A stretch of 9,839 nucleotides of DNA from the NCBI GenBank assembly GCA_900557045.1, contig USQY01000056.1, positions 1-9,839 of the forward strand, written 5' to 3'. Under the pieces are notes generated by a model. It searched no databases and had not been told where the DNA came from. It was given only the letters and a program-made list of their open reading frames with translations. The stretch comes from an uncultured Clostridium sp. Lineage in GTDB: Bacteria > Bacillota > Clostridia > TANB77 > CAG-508. Below, piece after piece: positions 1 through 8,030 of the stretch (the stretch's first letter is position 1; each line of letters begins with the position of its first letter). A program made the position numbers and the translations under genes.

Positions 1-10
1 TTGTCTTACT

Positions 11-57
11 ATATAAATAAATTATTATAAATCTAAATAATTTATTTATATTTTTTT
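11..57 (+). terminator. AT-only hairpin with T-run upstream of fusA (possible terminator)
   Basis: Positions 11-26 and 36-51 form a perfect 16-bp inverted repeat with a 9-nt loop, and the right arm runs into seven T (51-57). The shape is that of an intrinsic terminator for a gene left of the window. Every pair is A-T, so the stem is weak for its length and such repeats arise easily in DNA this AT-rich. Moderate confidence only. Confidence 0.4.
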
Positions 58-108
58 ACCAAAAGAGAATAGATTATATTAAATATTAATGTAAGAAGGA
101 GGAAAAAA

Positions 109-2193
109 ATGGCTGGTAGAAGTTATCCTTTAGAAAGAACAAGAAATATAGGAATAATGGCTCACATTGATGCTGGTAAAACAACAACTACAGAAAGAAT
201 TTTATTCTATACAGGTAGAGTTCATAAAATAGGAGAAGTTCATGATGGTGGAGCTACAATGGACTGGATGGTTCAAGAACAAGAAAGAGGTATTACAATT
301 ACTTCAGCTGCAACAACATGTTTCTGGAATAATAACAGAATTAACATTATAGATACTCCTGGTCACGTTGACTTCACTGTAGAAGTTGAAAGATCTTTAA
401 GAGTATTAGATGGTGCTATACTTGTTTTAGCAGCAAAAGGTGGTGTTCAACCACAATCTGAAACAGTTTGGAGACAAGCTGATAAATACCAAGTTCCAAG
501 AATGGCATATGTTAATAAAATGGATATAACAGGTGCAGATTTCATGGCTTGTGTTGAGCAAATGAAAGATAGATTAAATGCAAATGCTGTTCCAGTTCAA
601 TTACCAATTGGTGCAGAAGATAATTTCAAAGGAATAGTTGATTTAATTAAAATGAGAGCTTTCATTCATAAAGATGATTTAGGAAGAGAAATTGAAGAAA
701 CTGACATTCCTGAAGAATTAAAAGCAATGGCTGAAGAATATAGAGCAAAAATGATTGAGGCTGCTGCTGAACAAGATGATGAATTAATGATGAAATATTT
801 AGAAGGTGAAGAATTAACTGAAGAAGAAATTAAGAAAGGGCTAAGAAAAGGAACAATAGCTAATACAGTAGTTCCAGTTTGTTGTGGTTCTTCTTATAAA
901 AACAAAGGTGTTCAAGAGCTTTTAAATAACATTGTTGATTATATGCCATCACCACTTGATATACCACATATTAAAGGTATTGATGAAGATGGTAATGAAG
1001 TAGAAAGAAAAACTTCAGATACAGAACCATTCTCAGCATTAGCATTCAAAATTGCTACAGACCCATTTGTTGGAAAATTATGTTTCTTTAGAGTTTACTC
1101 AGGAACATTAGATTCTGGTTCTACAGTTTTAAATGCTAATAAAGGTAAAAAAGATAGAATTGGTAGAATTCTACAAATGCATGCTAATCACAGAGAAGAT
1201 ATTGAAAAAGTATATGCTGGTGATATAGGTGCAGCTGTTGGATTAAAAGAAGTGTCTACAGGTGATACTTTATGTGATCCAGCACACCCAGTTATATTAG
1301 AATCAATGGAATTCCCAGAGCCAGTTATCGATATCGCTATTGAGCCAAAAGATAAGGCAAATAGTGAAAAAATGGGAATTGCTTTAGCAAAATTAGCTGA
1401 AGAAGATCCTACATTTAAAACATATACAAACCAAGAAACAGGTCAAACTGTTATTGCAGGTATGGGTGAATTACACTTAGACATTATAGTTGATAGATTA
1501 AAAAGGGAATTCAAAGTTGAGTGTACAGTAGGTAAACCACAAGTTTCTTACAAAGAAACAATTAGAAATAAAGTTAAAGTTGAAGGAAAATTCATTCGCC
1601 AATCTGGTGGACGTGGACAATATGGACACTGTTGGTTAGAAATGGAACCATTAGAGCCAGGTAAAGGAATTGAATTTGAAAGCAAAATCGTTGGTGGAGC
1701 TATTCCAAAAGAATATATTAAACCAATTGAAGATGGAATTAGAGAAGCTGCTCAAAGTGGTATATTAGCTGGATATCCAGTTATAGACTTTAAAGCTACT
1801 GTAGTAGATGGTTCATACCATGATGTTGACTCTTCAGAAATGGCATTCAAAATTGCTGGTTCTATGGCATTCAAAGAAGGATGTAAACAAGGTAAATCAG
1901 TATTATTAGAGCCAATTATGAAAGTTGAAGTAACAGTTCCAGAAGAATACATGGGAGATGTTATTGGAGACATTAACTCTAGAAGAGGAAGAATGGAAGG
2001 TATGGAAGCTAGAGGTGGTAACCAAATAATTAGAGGATTTATTCCACTATCTGAAATGTTTGGTTATGCTACAGATTTACGTTCAAAAACTCAAGGTAGA
2101 GGTACTTATGCTATGGAACCAAGTCATTATGAAGAAGTTCCAAAATCAGTACTTGAAACTATAGTTGCTAGCAGAACTAAAAAAGAAGATTAA
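109..2193 (+). CDS. fusA: Translation elongation factor G (EF-G)
   Basis: EF-G is the cytosolic GTPase that drives translocation of tRNAs and mRNA on the ribosome and, with RRF, ribosome recycling. The 694-residue length is normal for the family. GTPase motifs are all present: P-loop AHIDAGKT (residues 18-25), switch I RGITI (60-64), DTPGH (82-86) and NKMD (136-139). Domain II follows from about residue 300. Domain IV carries GGRGQYGHCW and the YHDVDSSE tip loop with His571, matching the histidine used in translocation, so this is a canonical EF-G and not a ribosome-protection paralogue such as TetM. The ATG is preceded by AAGGAGG (96-102) with a 6-nt gap. The gene belongs to the conserved str cluster (rpsL-rpsG-fusA-tuf); rpsG, if upstream, lies outside the window. 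The next gene starts 21 nt after the stop, so co-transcription is likely. Confidence 0.98.
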   Translation: MAGRSYPLERTRNIGIMAHIDAGKTTTTERILFYTGRVHKIGEVHDGGATMDWMVQEQERGITITSAATTCFWNNNRINIIDTPGHVDFTVEVERSLRVLDGAILVLAAKGGVQPQSETVWRQADKYQVPRMAYVNKMDITGADFMACVEQMKDRLNANAVPVQLPIGAEDNFKGIVDLIKMRAFIHKDDLGREIEETDIPEELKAMAEEYRAKMIEAAAEQDDELMMKYLEGEELTEEEIKKGLRKGTIANTVVPVCCGSSYKNKGVQELLNNIVDYMPSPLDIPHIKGIDEDGNEVERKTSDTEPFSALAFKIATDPFVGKLCFFRVYSGTLDSGSTVLNANKGKKDRIGRILQMHANHREDIEKVYAGDIGAAVGLKEVSTGDTLCDPAHPVILESMEFPEPVIDIAIEPKDKANSEKMGIALAKLAEEDPTFKTYTNQETGQTVIAGMGELHLDIIVDRLKREFKVECTVGKPQVSYKETIRNKVKVEGKFIRQSGGRGQYGHCWLEMEPLEPGKGIEFESKIVGGAIPKEYIKPIEDGIREAAQSGILAGYPVIDFKATVVDGSYHDVDSSEMAFKIAGSMAFKEGCKQGKSVLLEPIMKVEVTVPEEYMGDVIGDINSRRGRMEGMEARGGNQIIRGFIPLSEMFGYATDLRSKTQGRGTYAMEPSHYEEVPKSVLETIVASRTKKED

Positions 2194-2201
2194 TGTTTTG
2201 T

Positions 2202-2206
2202 GGAGG
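2202..2206 (+). promoter_or_regulatory. Ribosome binding site that fixes the start of the gene after fusA
   Basis: GGAGG lies 8 nt before ATG 2215. A longer open frame could begin at GTG 2200, but that codon overlaps the Shine-Dalgarno itself and has none of its own, so ATG 2215 is preferred. Confidence 0.7.
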
Positions 2207-2214
2207 TACGTAAG

Positions 2215-2787
2215 ATGAAGAAAGAAAAGAATTTTTTATATTTATCAATTGAAACAGCAATATTTATAATTGCCATGGGATTAGTATGTTTGCTTACTAT
2301 CAAAGCTATAAATACTAATAAACAAAATTTGTTAAGTGAAAAAGTATATAAATCAGAAGAATTAAAGATTGGAAATATTTCAACTCAAAGTTCTGTTGAG
2401 GATGTACTAAATAGTTTGGGAAATCCTGAAAGCCAAAATGAGTTTGTTGATGAGGCAACTGGTGATAAAGTATTAGAATATACATATTCTAATGGTGCAA
2501 CAATTGTAAATTTTAGAGATAAAAATGATGGTAAAGGTTATTGCATAACATATATGCAAACATCTGATGAAAAATATGCACTTCCTAAGAATTTAAAAAT
2601 AGGAGATTCGAAAGAAACTGTATTAAATTCTTTTAATGAATCATGTTTAGTAAAAGATGGAGCTTTATCTGAAGATACACTAAAATTTGGACCAGAGAAT
2701 AATGCTAGTGTAACCTCAGAAGGAATTATATTTTGGATTCAAGACGGAGTAGTAGTTAGTGCTGCTATGGTTTCACAAACATATTAA
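2215..2787 (+). CDS. Membrane-anchored protein of unknown function between fusA and tuf
   Basis: I do not recognise this 190-residue protein with certainty. It opens with a Lys-rich stretch and a single hydrophobic segment (about residues 7-29), with no lipobox, so it should be anchored in the cytoplasmic membrane with the rest outside. The outer part shows two similar segments: LKIGNISTQSSVEDVLNSLG (50-69) and LKIGDSKETVLNSF (127-140), each followed by beta-rich sequence. The pattern 'IG-S-E-VL-SLG-P' followed by a tyrosine-rich strand recalls tandem BamE/SmpA or BLIP-like folds; this is an analogy by eye, not a family assignment. The start follows GGAGG. It lies 21 nt after fusA and probably shares its transcript. 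Base composition matches its low-GC neighbours. Its position splits the usual fusA-tuf pair. Confidence 0.8.
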   Translation: MKKEKNFLYLSIETAIFIIAMGLVCLLTIKAINTNKQNLLSEKVYKSEELKIGNISTQSSVEDVLNSLGNPESQNEFVDEATGDKVLEYTYSNGATIVNFRDKNDGKGYCITYMQTSDEKYALPKNLKIGDSKETVLNSFNESCLVKDGALSEDTLKFGPENNASVTSEGIIFWIQDGVVVSAAMVSQTY

Positions 2788-2832
2788 TTTAAGCATAAAC
2801 AAGATAAATATTAACAAATTCTCAAAAACATC

Positions 2833-2861
2833 TTGCAAAACTTTAAAAAATATTATAAAAT
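2833..2861 (+). promoter_or_regulatory. Candidate promoter for tuf
   Basis: TTGCAA (2833-2838) is followed 17 nt later by TAAAAT (2856-2861); an overlapping TATAAA (2854-2859) would give a 15-nt spacer. If used, it would give tuf its own start site and a leader of roughly 115-120 nt. The 198-nt gap after the preceding gene supports a separate promoter, but the hexamers are imperfect and the region is very AT-rich. Confidence 0.4.
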
Positions 2862-2985
2862 GCTTATGTTTAATTAAGTTATTAATTTTAAAAAATATAA
2901 ATGGTGTTCAAGAAAATTTTTAAACTTGATTAGGGAAAAATATTAAATTGTAAAAACCCACACCAAATAAAAGGAGGAAAATTTA

Positions 2986-4188
2986 ATGGCAAAGGAAAAA
3001 TTTGAAAGAACCAAACCACACGTTAACATTGGTACAATCGGACATGTTGATCATGGTAAAACAACAACAACAGCTGCTATAACAAAAGTTTTAGCATTAA
3101 AAGGTCAAGCACAATTTGAAGCTTATGATCAAATCGATAAAGCACCAGAAGAAAGAGAAAGAGGTATTACTATTAATACAGCTCACGTTGAATATGAAAC
3201 AGATAAAAGACATTATGCACACGTTGACTGTCCAGGACATGCTGACTATGTTAAAAACATGATCACAGGTGCTGCACAAATGGATGGTGCTATATTAGTT
3301 GTTTCAGCAGCTGATGGCCCAATGCCTCAAACAAGAGAGCACATCTTATTAGCTAGACAAGTTGGTGTTAAATACATCGTTGTTTACTTAAATAAATGTG
3401 ATATGGTTGATGATCCAGAATTATTAGAATTAGTTGAAATGGAAGTTAGAGACTTATTATCAAGCTATGATTTCCCAGGAGACGAAATCCCAGTTATAAA
3501 AGGATCTTCATTAGCAGTATTAGAGAGCACATCAAAAGATATTAATGCTCCTGAATATGCTCCAATATTAGAATTAATGGATGCTGTTGATAGCTACATC
3601 CCAACACCAGAAAGACCAACAGACTTACCATTCTTAATGCCAGTAGAAGATGTTTTCACAATCACAGGTCGTGGAACAGTTGCTACAGGTAGAGTAGAAA
3701 GAGGAGTTGTTAAACTACAAGACGAGGTTGAAATCGTTGGTTTAACAAAAGAATTAAAGAAAACTGTTGTAACAGGTGTTGAAATGTTCAGAAAATTATT
3801 AGATCAAGCTGAAGCTGGAGATAACATTGGTGTTCTTTTAAGAGGAATCCAAAGAGATGAAATCGAAAGAGGTCAAGTTTTGGCTAAACCAGGAACAATT
3901 CATCCACATACAAAATTCACATCACAAGTATACGTTCTAACTAAAGATGAAGGTGGACGTCATACACCATTCTTCAATGGTTATAGACCACAATTCTACT
4001 TTAGAACAACAGACGTTACAGGTGTTATTGAATTACCAGCTGGAACAGAAATGGTTATGCCAGGTGATAACATCGATATGACTATCGAATTAATCACTCC
4101 AATAGCTATTGAAAAAGGACTAAGATTTGCTATCCGTGAAGGTGGTAGAACAGTAGGTTCAGGTGTTGTTGCTGATATAATCGAGTAA
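2986..4188 (+). CDS. tuf: Translation elongation factor Tu (EF-Tu)
   Basis: EF-Tu is the cytosolic GTPase that carries aminoacyl-tRNA to the ribosomal A site. The 400-residue protein is full length. Motifs seen: GHVDHGKT (19-26), RGITIN with Thr62, DCPGH (81-85) including the catalytic His85 and the conserved Cys82, and NKCD (136-139). Domain II begins near the PFLMPVEDVF segment, and domain III contains GGRHTPFF and YRPQFYFRTTDVTG. The C-terminal FAIREGGRTVGSGVV is intact, and Gln125, a known elfamycin-site residue, is unchanged, so nothing suggests resistance. Start ATG follows AAGGAGG (2971-2977) with an 8-nt gap. It is separated from fusA by an extra gene and followed at once by a hairpin terminator, so it may be transcribed alone from the candidate promoter near 2833 or as the end of a fusA transcript. 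Codons are more GC-tolerant than in neighbours (ATC, GAC, CAC), as expected for a highly expressed gene. Confidence 0.99.
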   Translation: MAKEKFERTKPHVNIGTIGHVDHGKTTTTAAITKVLALKGQAQFEAYDQIDKAPEERERGITINTAHVEYETDKRHYAHVDCPGHADYVKNMITGAAQMDGAILVVSAADGPMPQTREHILLARQVGVKYIVVYLNKCDMVDDPELLELVEMEVRDLLSSYDFPGDEIPVIKGSSLAVLESTSKDINAPEYAPILELMDAVDSYIPTPERPTDLPFLMPVEDVFTITGRGTVATGRVERGVVKLQDEVEIVGLTKELKKTVVTGVEMFRKLLDQAEAGDNIGVLLRGIQRDEIERGQVLAKPGTIHPHTKFTSQVYVLTKDEGGRHTPFFNGYRPQFYFRTTDVTGVIELPAGTEMVMPGDNIDMTIELITPIAIEKGLRFAIREGGRTVGSGVVADIIE

Positions 4189-4198
4189 TAAATTCAAT

Positions 4199-4240
4199 AA
4201 TAGCAAGGACTACAAAATTTGTAGCACCTTGCTATTTTGT
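4199..4240 (+). terminator. Rho-independent terminator after tuf
   Basis: The outer arms AATAGCAAGG (4199-4208) and CCTTGCTATT (4227-4236) pair perfectly. Inside them CTACAAA (4210-4216) pairs with TTTGTAG (4218-4224) apart from the bases needed for the loop, with a small asymmetric bulge between the stems. The right arm runs into TTTTGTT. It lies 11 nt after the tuf stop. Confidence 0.88.
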
Positions 4241-4287
4241 TATTTGCCATTTTTTTCATATGTTTTTTTATTATTTTTCCATATTAA

Positions 4288-4316
4288 TTGACATTTTTTT
4301 CTAAAAAGTATATACT
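4288..4316 (+). promoter_or_regulatory. Consensus sigma-A type promoter of the NlpC/P60 gene
   Basis: A perfect -35 TTGACA (4288-4293), a 17-nt spacer and a -10 TATACT (4311-4316) precede the gene start at 4351 and follow the tuf terminator. Transcription would start near 4323, leaving a leader of about 28 nt. Confidence 0.85.
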
Positions 4317-4350
4317 ATTAGGTAAATAAGCAATTGAAGGAGTAGAAAAT

Positions 4351-5862
4351 ATGAGAAATATAAAAATTTCAATTAGATTATTTATAATAACAATAGCTTT
4401 GTTATTATTCATTCAATTACCAACCTTTGCAACAACAGGAAAATCAACAGTTTCTAATCTTAGAATAAGAAAAACACCATCAACAGATGGAGAAGTTATA
4501 GATGTTTTAGGCTTAGAAGACAAAGTGGAAATCTTAGGGGAGCAAGGAGATTGGTACAATATTTCATTTAAAAAAGTAAATGGTTATGTAAGTAAAACAT
4601 ACATTACTACAGATGAAGATACAAAAGAAAATAATAATTCTGAAGGAAATAGTGCACAAAATCAAGAAAATAATAACAGCGATGCAAACAATACAACAGA
4701 ACAAACAAATGGTAATGAGCAAAATTCTAACGGGAATAATGAAGAAAATAATAATACAAATGAATCAGCAAATTCTAACCAACAAGAAGTAAAACAAGAA
4801 AAACCAGTAAATAAAGTATTTAAAATTGCTGAAAAAACACAAGTAACTATATTACCTTTATTAACTTCAGAAGTTATAGGCGAAGTTGATAAAGATGAAA
4901 ATGTAAATCTTATAAATAATGCTGGATTATGGGCATATATTCAAACAAATAAGTATTCTGGGTGGATAAGAATAGATAAACTATCTACGGAAAATGTAAA
5001 TGTTGATAATACAGATACAACAAATAATAATAGTGACAATAATCAAAATACAACATCAAATGTTTCAAAAGATAATAATCAGAATGTTGAAAATAATAGC
5101 AATAATAATAACAACAACCAAACCAATTATTCACCTAAAACAATGTATGCAAAATCATCAGGTATAAATGTTAGAAGTGAATCAAATACTTCATCAGAAG
5201 TTGTTACATCAATTGGAATAAATGCAGAGGTAAAAGTTGTTGGTGAAGAAAATGGATGGTATAAAGTTGAAGTTGATGGAAGTAAAGGATATATAAGAAA
5301 TGATTTACTTTCAAATGAAAAAGTAGAGGTTTCTTCAAGAAGTAATGATATTGATAGATCTGCTACAAATGGAAACACAAATCTAAATAATGCAAATACA
5401 AATAATACTACTAATAATACAAATAATAATACAAACAATGATAATACTCAACAAGAAACCACATCATCTAATAGTGTTCCAGTTTCATCTTCAGGTGTTT
5501 CTGGAAATGATATAGTAGAATATGCAAAGCAATTTTTAGGTTGTAGATATGTATATGGAGCAGCTGGACCAAGTTCTTTTGATTGTTCAGGTTTAACTAT
5601 GTATGTATATAAACATTTTGGTTATTCTTTAAGTCATTCATCTAGGGTTCAAGCAAAACAAGGTAAAGCAGTTACTGGAGAATTACAACCAGGAGACATT
5701 TTAGTGTTTACTAATGGTGGTAGTACAGTAGGTCATGTTGGAATTTATATAGGCAATGATAAATTTATCCATGCATCAGATAGTACAACAGGAGTTATAA
5801 TTTCAAATTTATCAGATAGATGGAATAAATCAAAATATGTGGGGGCAAGAAGAATCTTGTAA
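4351..5862 (+). CDS. Secreted SH3-domain NlpC/P60 cell-wall endopeptidase
   Basis: Probable peptidoglycan hydrolase that cuts stem peptides (family: D-Glu/diamino-acid gamma-endopeptidases) outside the cell. Of 503 residues, 1-27 form a signal peptide (positive start, hydrophobic core, likely cut after TFA27). Three bacterial SH3-like domains follow: about 30-88 (NLRIRKTPS start), 156-213 (divergent, lacking the N-x-R signature) and 263-322 (GINVRSES start). They are separated by Asn/Thr/Glu-rich linkers at about 89-150, 214-262 and 323-383. The C-terminal NlpC/P60 domain (384-503) has the triad Cys412 (FDCSGL), His462 (GHVGIYIG) and His474 (FIHAS), so it should be active. SH3 domains probably bind the wall. 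ATG follows AAGGAG (4337-4342) with an 8-nt gap. It has its own consensus promoter. No other catalytic domain is visible; the physiological role (division, growth or sporulation) cannot be told from sequence. Confidence 0.93.
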   Translation: MRNIKISIRLFIITIALLLFIQLPTFATTGKSTVSNLRIRKTPSTDGEVIDVLGLEDKVEILGEQGDWYNISFKKVNGYVSKTYITTDEDTKENNNSEGNSAQNQENNNSDANNTTEQTNGNEQNSNGNNEENNNTNESANSNQQEVKQEKPVNKVFKIAEKTQVTILPLLTSEVIGEVDKDENVNLINNAGLWAYIQTNKYSGWIRIDKLSTENVNVDNTDTTNNNSDNNQNTTSNVSKDNNQNVENNSNNNNNNQTNYSPKTMYAKSSGINVRSESNTSSEVVTSIGINAEVKVVGEENGWYKVEVDGSKGYIRNDLLSNEKVEVSSRSNDIDRSATNGNTNLNNANTNNTTNNTNNNTNNDNTQQETTSSNSVPVSSSGVSGNDIVEYAKQFLGCRYVYGAAGPSSFDCSGLTMYVYKHFGYSLSHSSRVQAKQGKAVTGELQPGDILVFTNGGSTVGHVGIYIGNDKFIHASDSTTGVIISNLSDRWNKSKYVGARRIL

Positions 5863-5948
5863 TAAAAATATTATAATAAAAATATTTTATAATAAGAAGA
5901 TTCTATAATAAGAAAATTTTGTAATAATATATTTGGGGTAATAATTAT

Positions 5949-5955
5949 AAGGAGG
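5949..5955 (+). promoter_or_regulatory. Ribosome binding site that fixes the TTG start of comEC
   Basis: AAGGAGG sits 8 nt before TTG 5964, the only well-placed start codon in this frame near the N-terminal membrane segment. The unusual TTG start is therefore well supported. Confidence 0.8.
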
Positions 5956-5963
5956 ATAGCTTT

Positions 5964-8030
5964 TTGAGTAAAAGACCGATGTTAATTATTACTGTAAGTT
6001 ATATAATTGGTATTTTATTGGGGCTATATTTAAAAATAAATATGGCTCCTTTTATTATTAAAAGCACAATTGTAGCAATAGTTATATTAAGTATAATTTT
6101 TGTAATTATACTTAGAAAAAATATAATGATAATAACAGAGAAAATTAAAAGTAATAAATGCAATCTGAAAAAAATTAAAAACATTATTATTATATCAATA
6201 ATACCGATGGTAGTTTCTTGTATTGTTATGCAATATAAAGAAAGTAAATATGCAAAGTTTCAAAGTAATATATCACAAGATATTAAATTTATTGGTACTG
6301 TTATTGAAGAAGAAAAAGAAAGTGAATATTATAATAATTATATAGTAAAAATAAATAATATTAATGAAAAAGAAAATTACAGAAATATATGTTTATTAAT
6401 AAAAATTAAGAAAAACAAAAATACAGAAAATAAGAAATTAAAATATGGTGATATGATTTTTATATCTGGATTATTTGAACATGCAACAACTAGAAGAAAC
6501 TATAAAGGATTTGATTATTCACAGTATTTAAAAACTAAAAATATTTATGGAATTTGTAAAACAGATGTAAATTCACTAAAGGTAATAAAAGAAAACTCAT
6601 GTTTTGTTACTAATATGTGGATAAATAAGTTGAGAAATGCATTAAAAAACAATTTACAAACATTATTGCCAAGTGATACTGCTAGTATTGCAATCGCGTT
6701 GTTTTTAGGAGATTCTAGCTTGATTGAAGATACTCAGAAACAAACATTTAGTAATGCAAGTTTATCACATGTATTAGCAATTTCTGGAATGCATGTAACA
6801 TATGTAATAGTTGGGTGCAGTTGGATATTAAACAGATTTGATAAACGAAAGAGCAAGTATGTTTTTATAGTTTTTCTAATATTTTTTGCGCAATTAGTAG
6901 GTGGTTCTCCATCTGTTATTAGAGCTGTAATAATGAGCTCAATAATGATTGCTTCTAAAATCTTTTATAGAAAATCAGATGTTATTAATAATATTTCAAT
7001 ATCATGTTTTATAATTTTAATAATTAATCCATATAATATTTTGAATTTAGGTTTTCAACTTTCTTTTTTAGGAACATTAGGAATAATATTATTTAACAAA
7101 AAAATAGAAGAGTATTTAGATGATTTGCATTTTGATAAGTATAAATTATCAAATAAAAACAAAAAGCATAACAAAAGTGAAGCAATAAATAAAATTAAAA
7201 AGCTCAACAAAAGTGAAGCAATAAATAAAAACAAAAAGCTCAACAAAAGTGAAACAATAAATAAAAACAAAAAGCTCAACAAAAGTGAAACAATTAATAA
7301 AAATAAAAGGCACAATAAAAATAAATCTACTAATTTGAAAAAATTAAAAAGTCTTATAATTACTAGTGTTTCGGCAAATATACTAATATTGCCAATTCTA
7401 ATATACAATTTCAATATATTTTCAGTAACATTTTTATTTTCTAACATATTAATTTCTCCAATTTTAGGAATCATTTTTCTTATAGGGTATATAACTGTAA
7501 TTATTTCAGTTGCATCAATAAAAATAGCAATACCATTTGCAAAATTTCTTAACATCTTAATAAAAATTTTCAATTATATTGCGATATTTTCATCAAATAT
7601 TGAGATTACAAGAGTATTAGTTACAACACCTAATATTATTACAGTTGTGTTATATTATATTGCAATTATATATTTTTTCTATTACCGTTCAAAGGTTATA
7701 AATAATATAAATTATAAAATGTGCAAAAGAATAATAGTGATTTTTAGCATAGTAGTAATTTTAGCTAAATTTATCCCAATATACAATAATAATTTTAAGA
7801 TATTTTTCATTGATGTTGGTCAAGGAGATAGTACTTTAATAATAACAAAAGCTAATAAAATAATTCTAATAGATGGTGGTGGAAGCGAGGTAGGAGATTA
7901 TAATGTTGGAGAAAAGGTACTAGTTCCATATTTATTAAATAGAAAAATAAAAAATATAGATTATATGATTTTTTCTCATTTTGATTCAGATCATTGTGGG
8001 CGGATTATTATATGCAATAACAAAACTTAA
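5964..8030 (+). CDS. comEC: ComEC/Rec2 DNA-uptake channel, 5' part, ends at a frameshift
   Basis: ComEC is the membrane channel that takes single-stranded DNA into the cytoplasm during transformation. Membrane segments open the protein (about residues 4-20, 25-48, 70-88), then a soluble DUF4131/OB-like part (about 105-200). The Competence domain follows, with ALFLGD (245-250) and SHVLAISGMHV containing His269 and His277. A Lys/Asn-rich loop (about 377-462) with four 12-residue repeats interrupts the membrane region. The metallo-beta-lactamase domain starts near residue 614 (DVGQGD 617-622) and reaches HFDSDH (His672, Asp674, Asp676, His677). The frame then leaves the family pattern after Cys678-Gly and stops 10 codons later. 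Skipping one G in GGG 7998-8000 joins it to the next entry, giving 874 residues, plausible for the family plus the inserted loop. The break is either a real mutation or a sequencing error. Start is TTG with a strong binding site. No promoter was found in the 101-nt gap before it. Confidence 0.92.
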   Translation: MSKRPMLIITVSYIIGILLGLYLKINMAPFIIKSTIVAIVILSIIFVIILRKNIMIITEKIKSNKCNLKKIKNIIIISIIPMVVSCIVMQYKESKYAKFQSNISQDIKFIGTVIEEEKESEYYNNYIVKINNINEKENYRNICLLIKIKKNKNTENKKLKYGDMIFISGLFEHATTRRNYKGFDYSQYLKTKNIYGICKTDVNSLKVIKENSCFVTNMWINKLRNALKNNLQTLLPSDTASIAIALFLGDSSLIEDTQKQTFSNASLSHVLAISGMHVTYVIVGCSWILNRFDKRKSKYVFIVFLIFFAQLVGGSPSVIRAVIMSSIMIASKIFYRKSDVINNISISCFIILIINPYNILNLGFQLSFLGTLGIILFNKKIEEYLDDLHFDKYKLSNKNKKHNKSEAINKIKKLNKSEAINKNKKLNKSETINKNKKLNKSETINKNKRHNKNKSTNLKKLKSLIITSVSANILILPILIYNFNIFSVTFLFSNILISPILGIIFLIGYITVIISVASIKIAIPFAKFLNILIKIFNYIAIFSSNIEITRVLVTTPNIITVVLYYIAIIYFFYYRSKVINNINYKMCKRIIVIFSIVVILAKFIPIYNNNFKIFFIDVGQGDSTLIITKANKIILIDGGGSEVGDYNVGEKVLVPYLLNRKIKNIDYMIFSHFDSDHCGRIIICNNKT
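7161..7325 (+). repeat. 36-bp tandem repeat within comEC
   Basis: Four in-frame 36-bp units lie at 7161-7196, 7197-7232, 7233-7268 and 7269-7304, with a decayed fifth to about 7325. Each encodes a variant of KKLNKSEAINKN. Units 2 and 3 differ by one base and units 3 and 4 by two, so the copies are recent. The encoded loop is hydrophilic and positively charged. Confidence 0.93.

Noticed and set aside
1752..1973. Short - strand open frame within fusA, with similar ones within tuf (3097-3279), the NlpC/P60 gene (5127-5438) and comEC (5999-6184)
   Set aside because: All are shadows of strongly conserved or motif-bearing forward genes and show no recognisable protein of their own.
2791..2871. Imperfect pairing of AAGCATAAACA (2791-2801) with TGCTTATGTTT (2861-2871)
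   Set aside because: The loop is 59 nt, the stem has a mismatch and a G-T pair, and no T-run follows.
5863..5948. Several TATAAT hexamers and a repeated TATAATAAGAA (5888 and 5904) before comEC
   Set aside because: None has a fitting -35 at 16-18 nt, and no G/C-bearing hairpin is present; in sequence this AT-rich such hexamers are expected by chance.
7055..7573. Open frame of 172 codons on the - strand within comEC
   Set aside because: It lies opposite comEC's membrane segments and Lys/Asn repeat; its Leu/Phe-rich repeats are just the complement of those codons, and the forward frame has clear family motifs.
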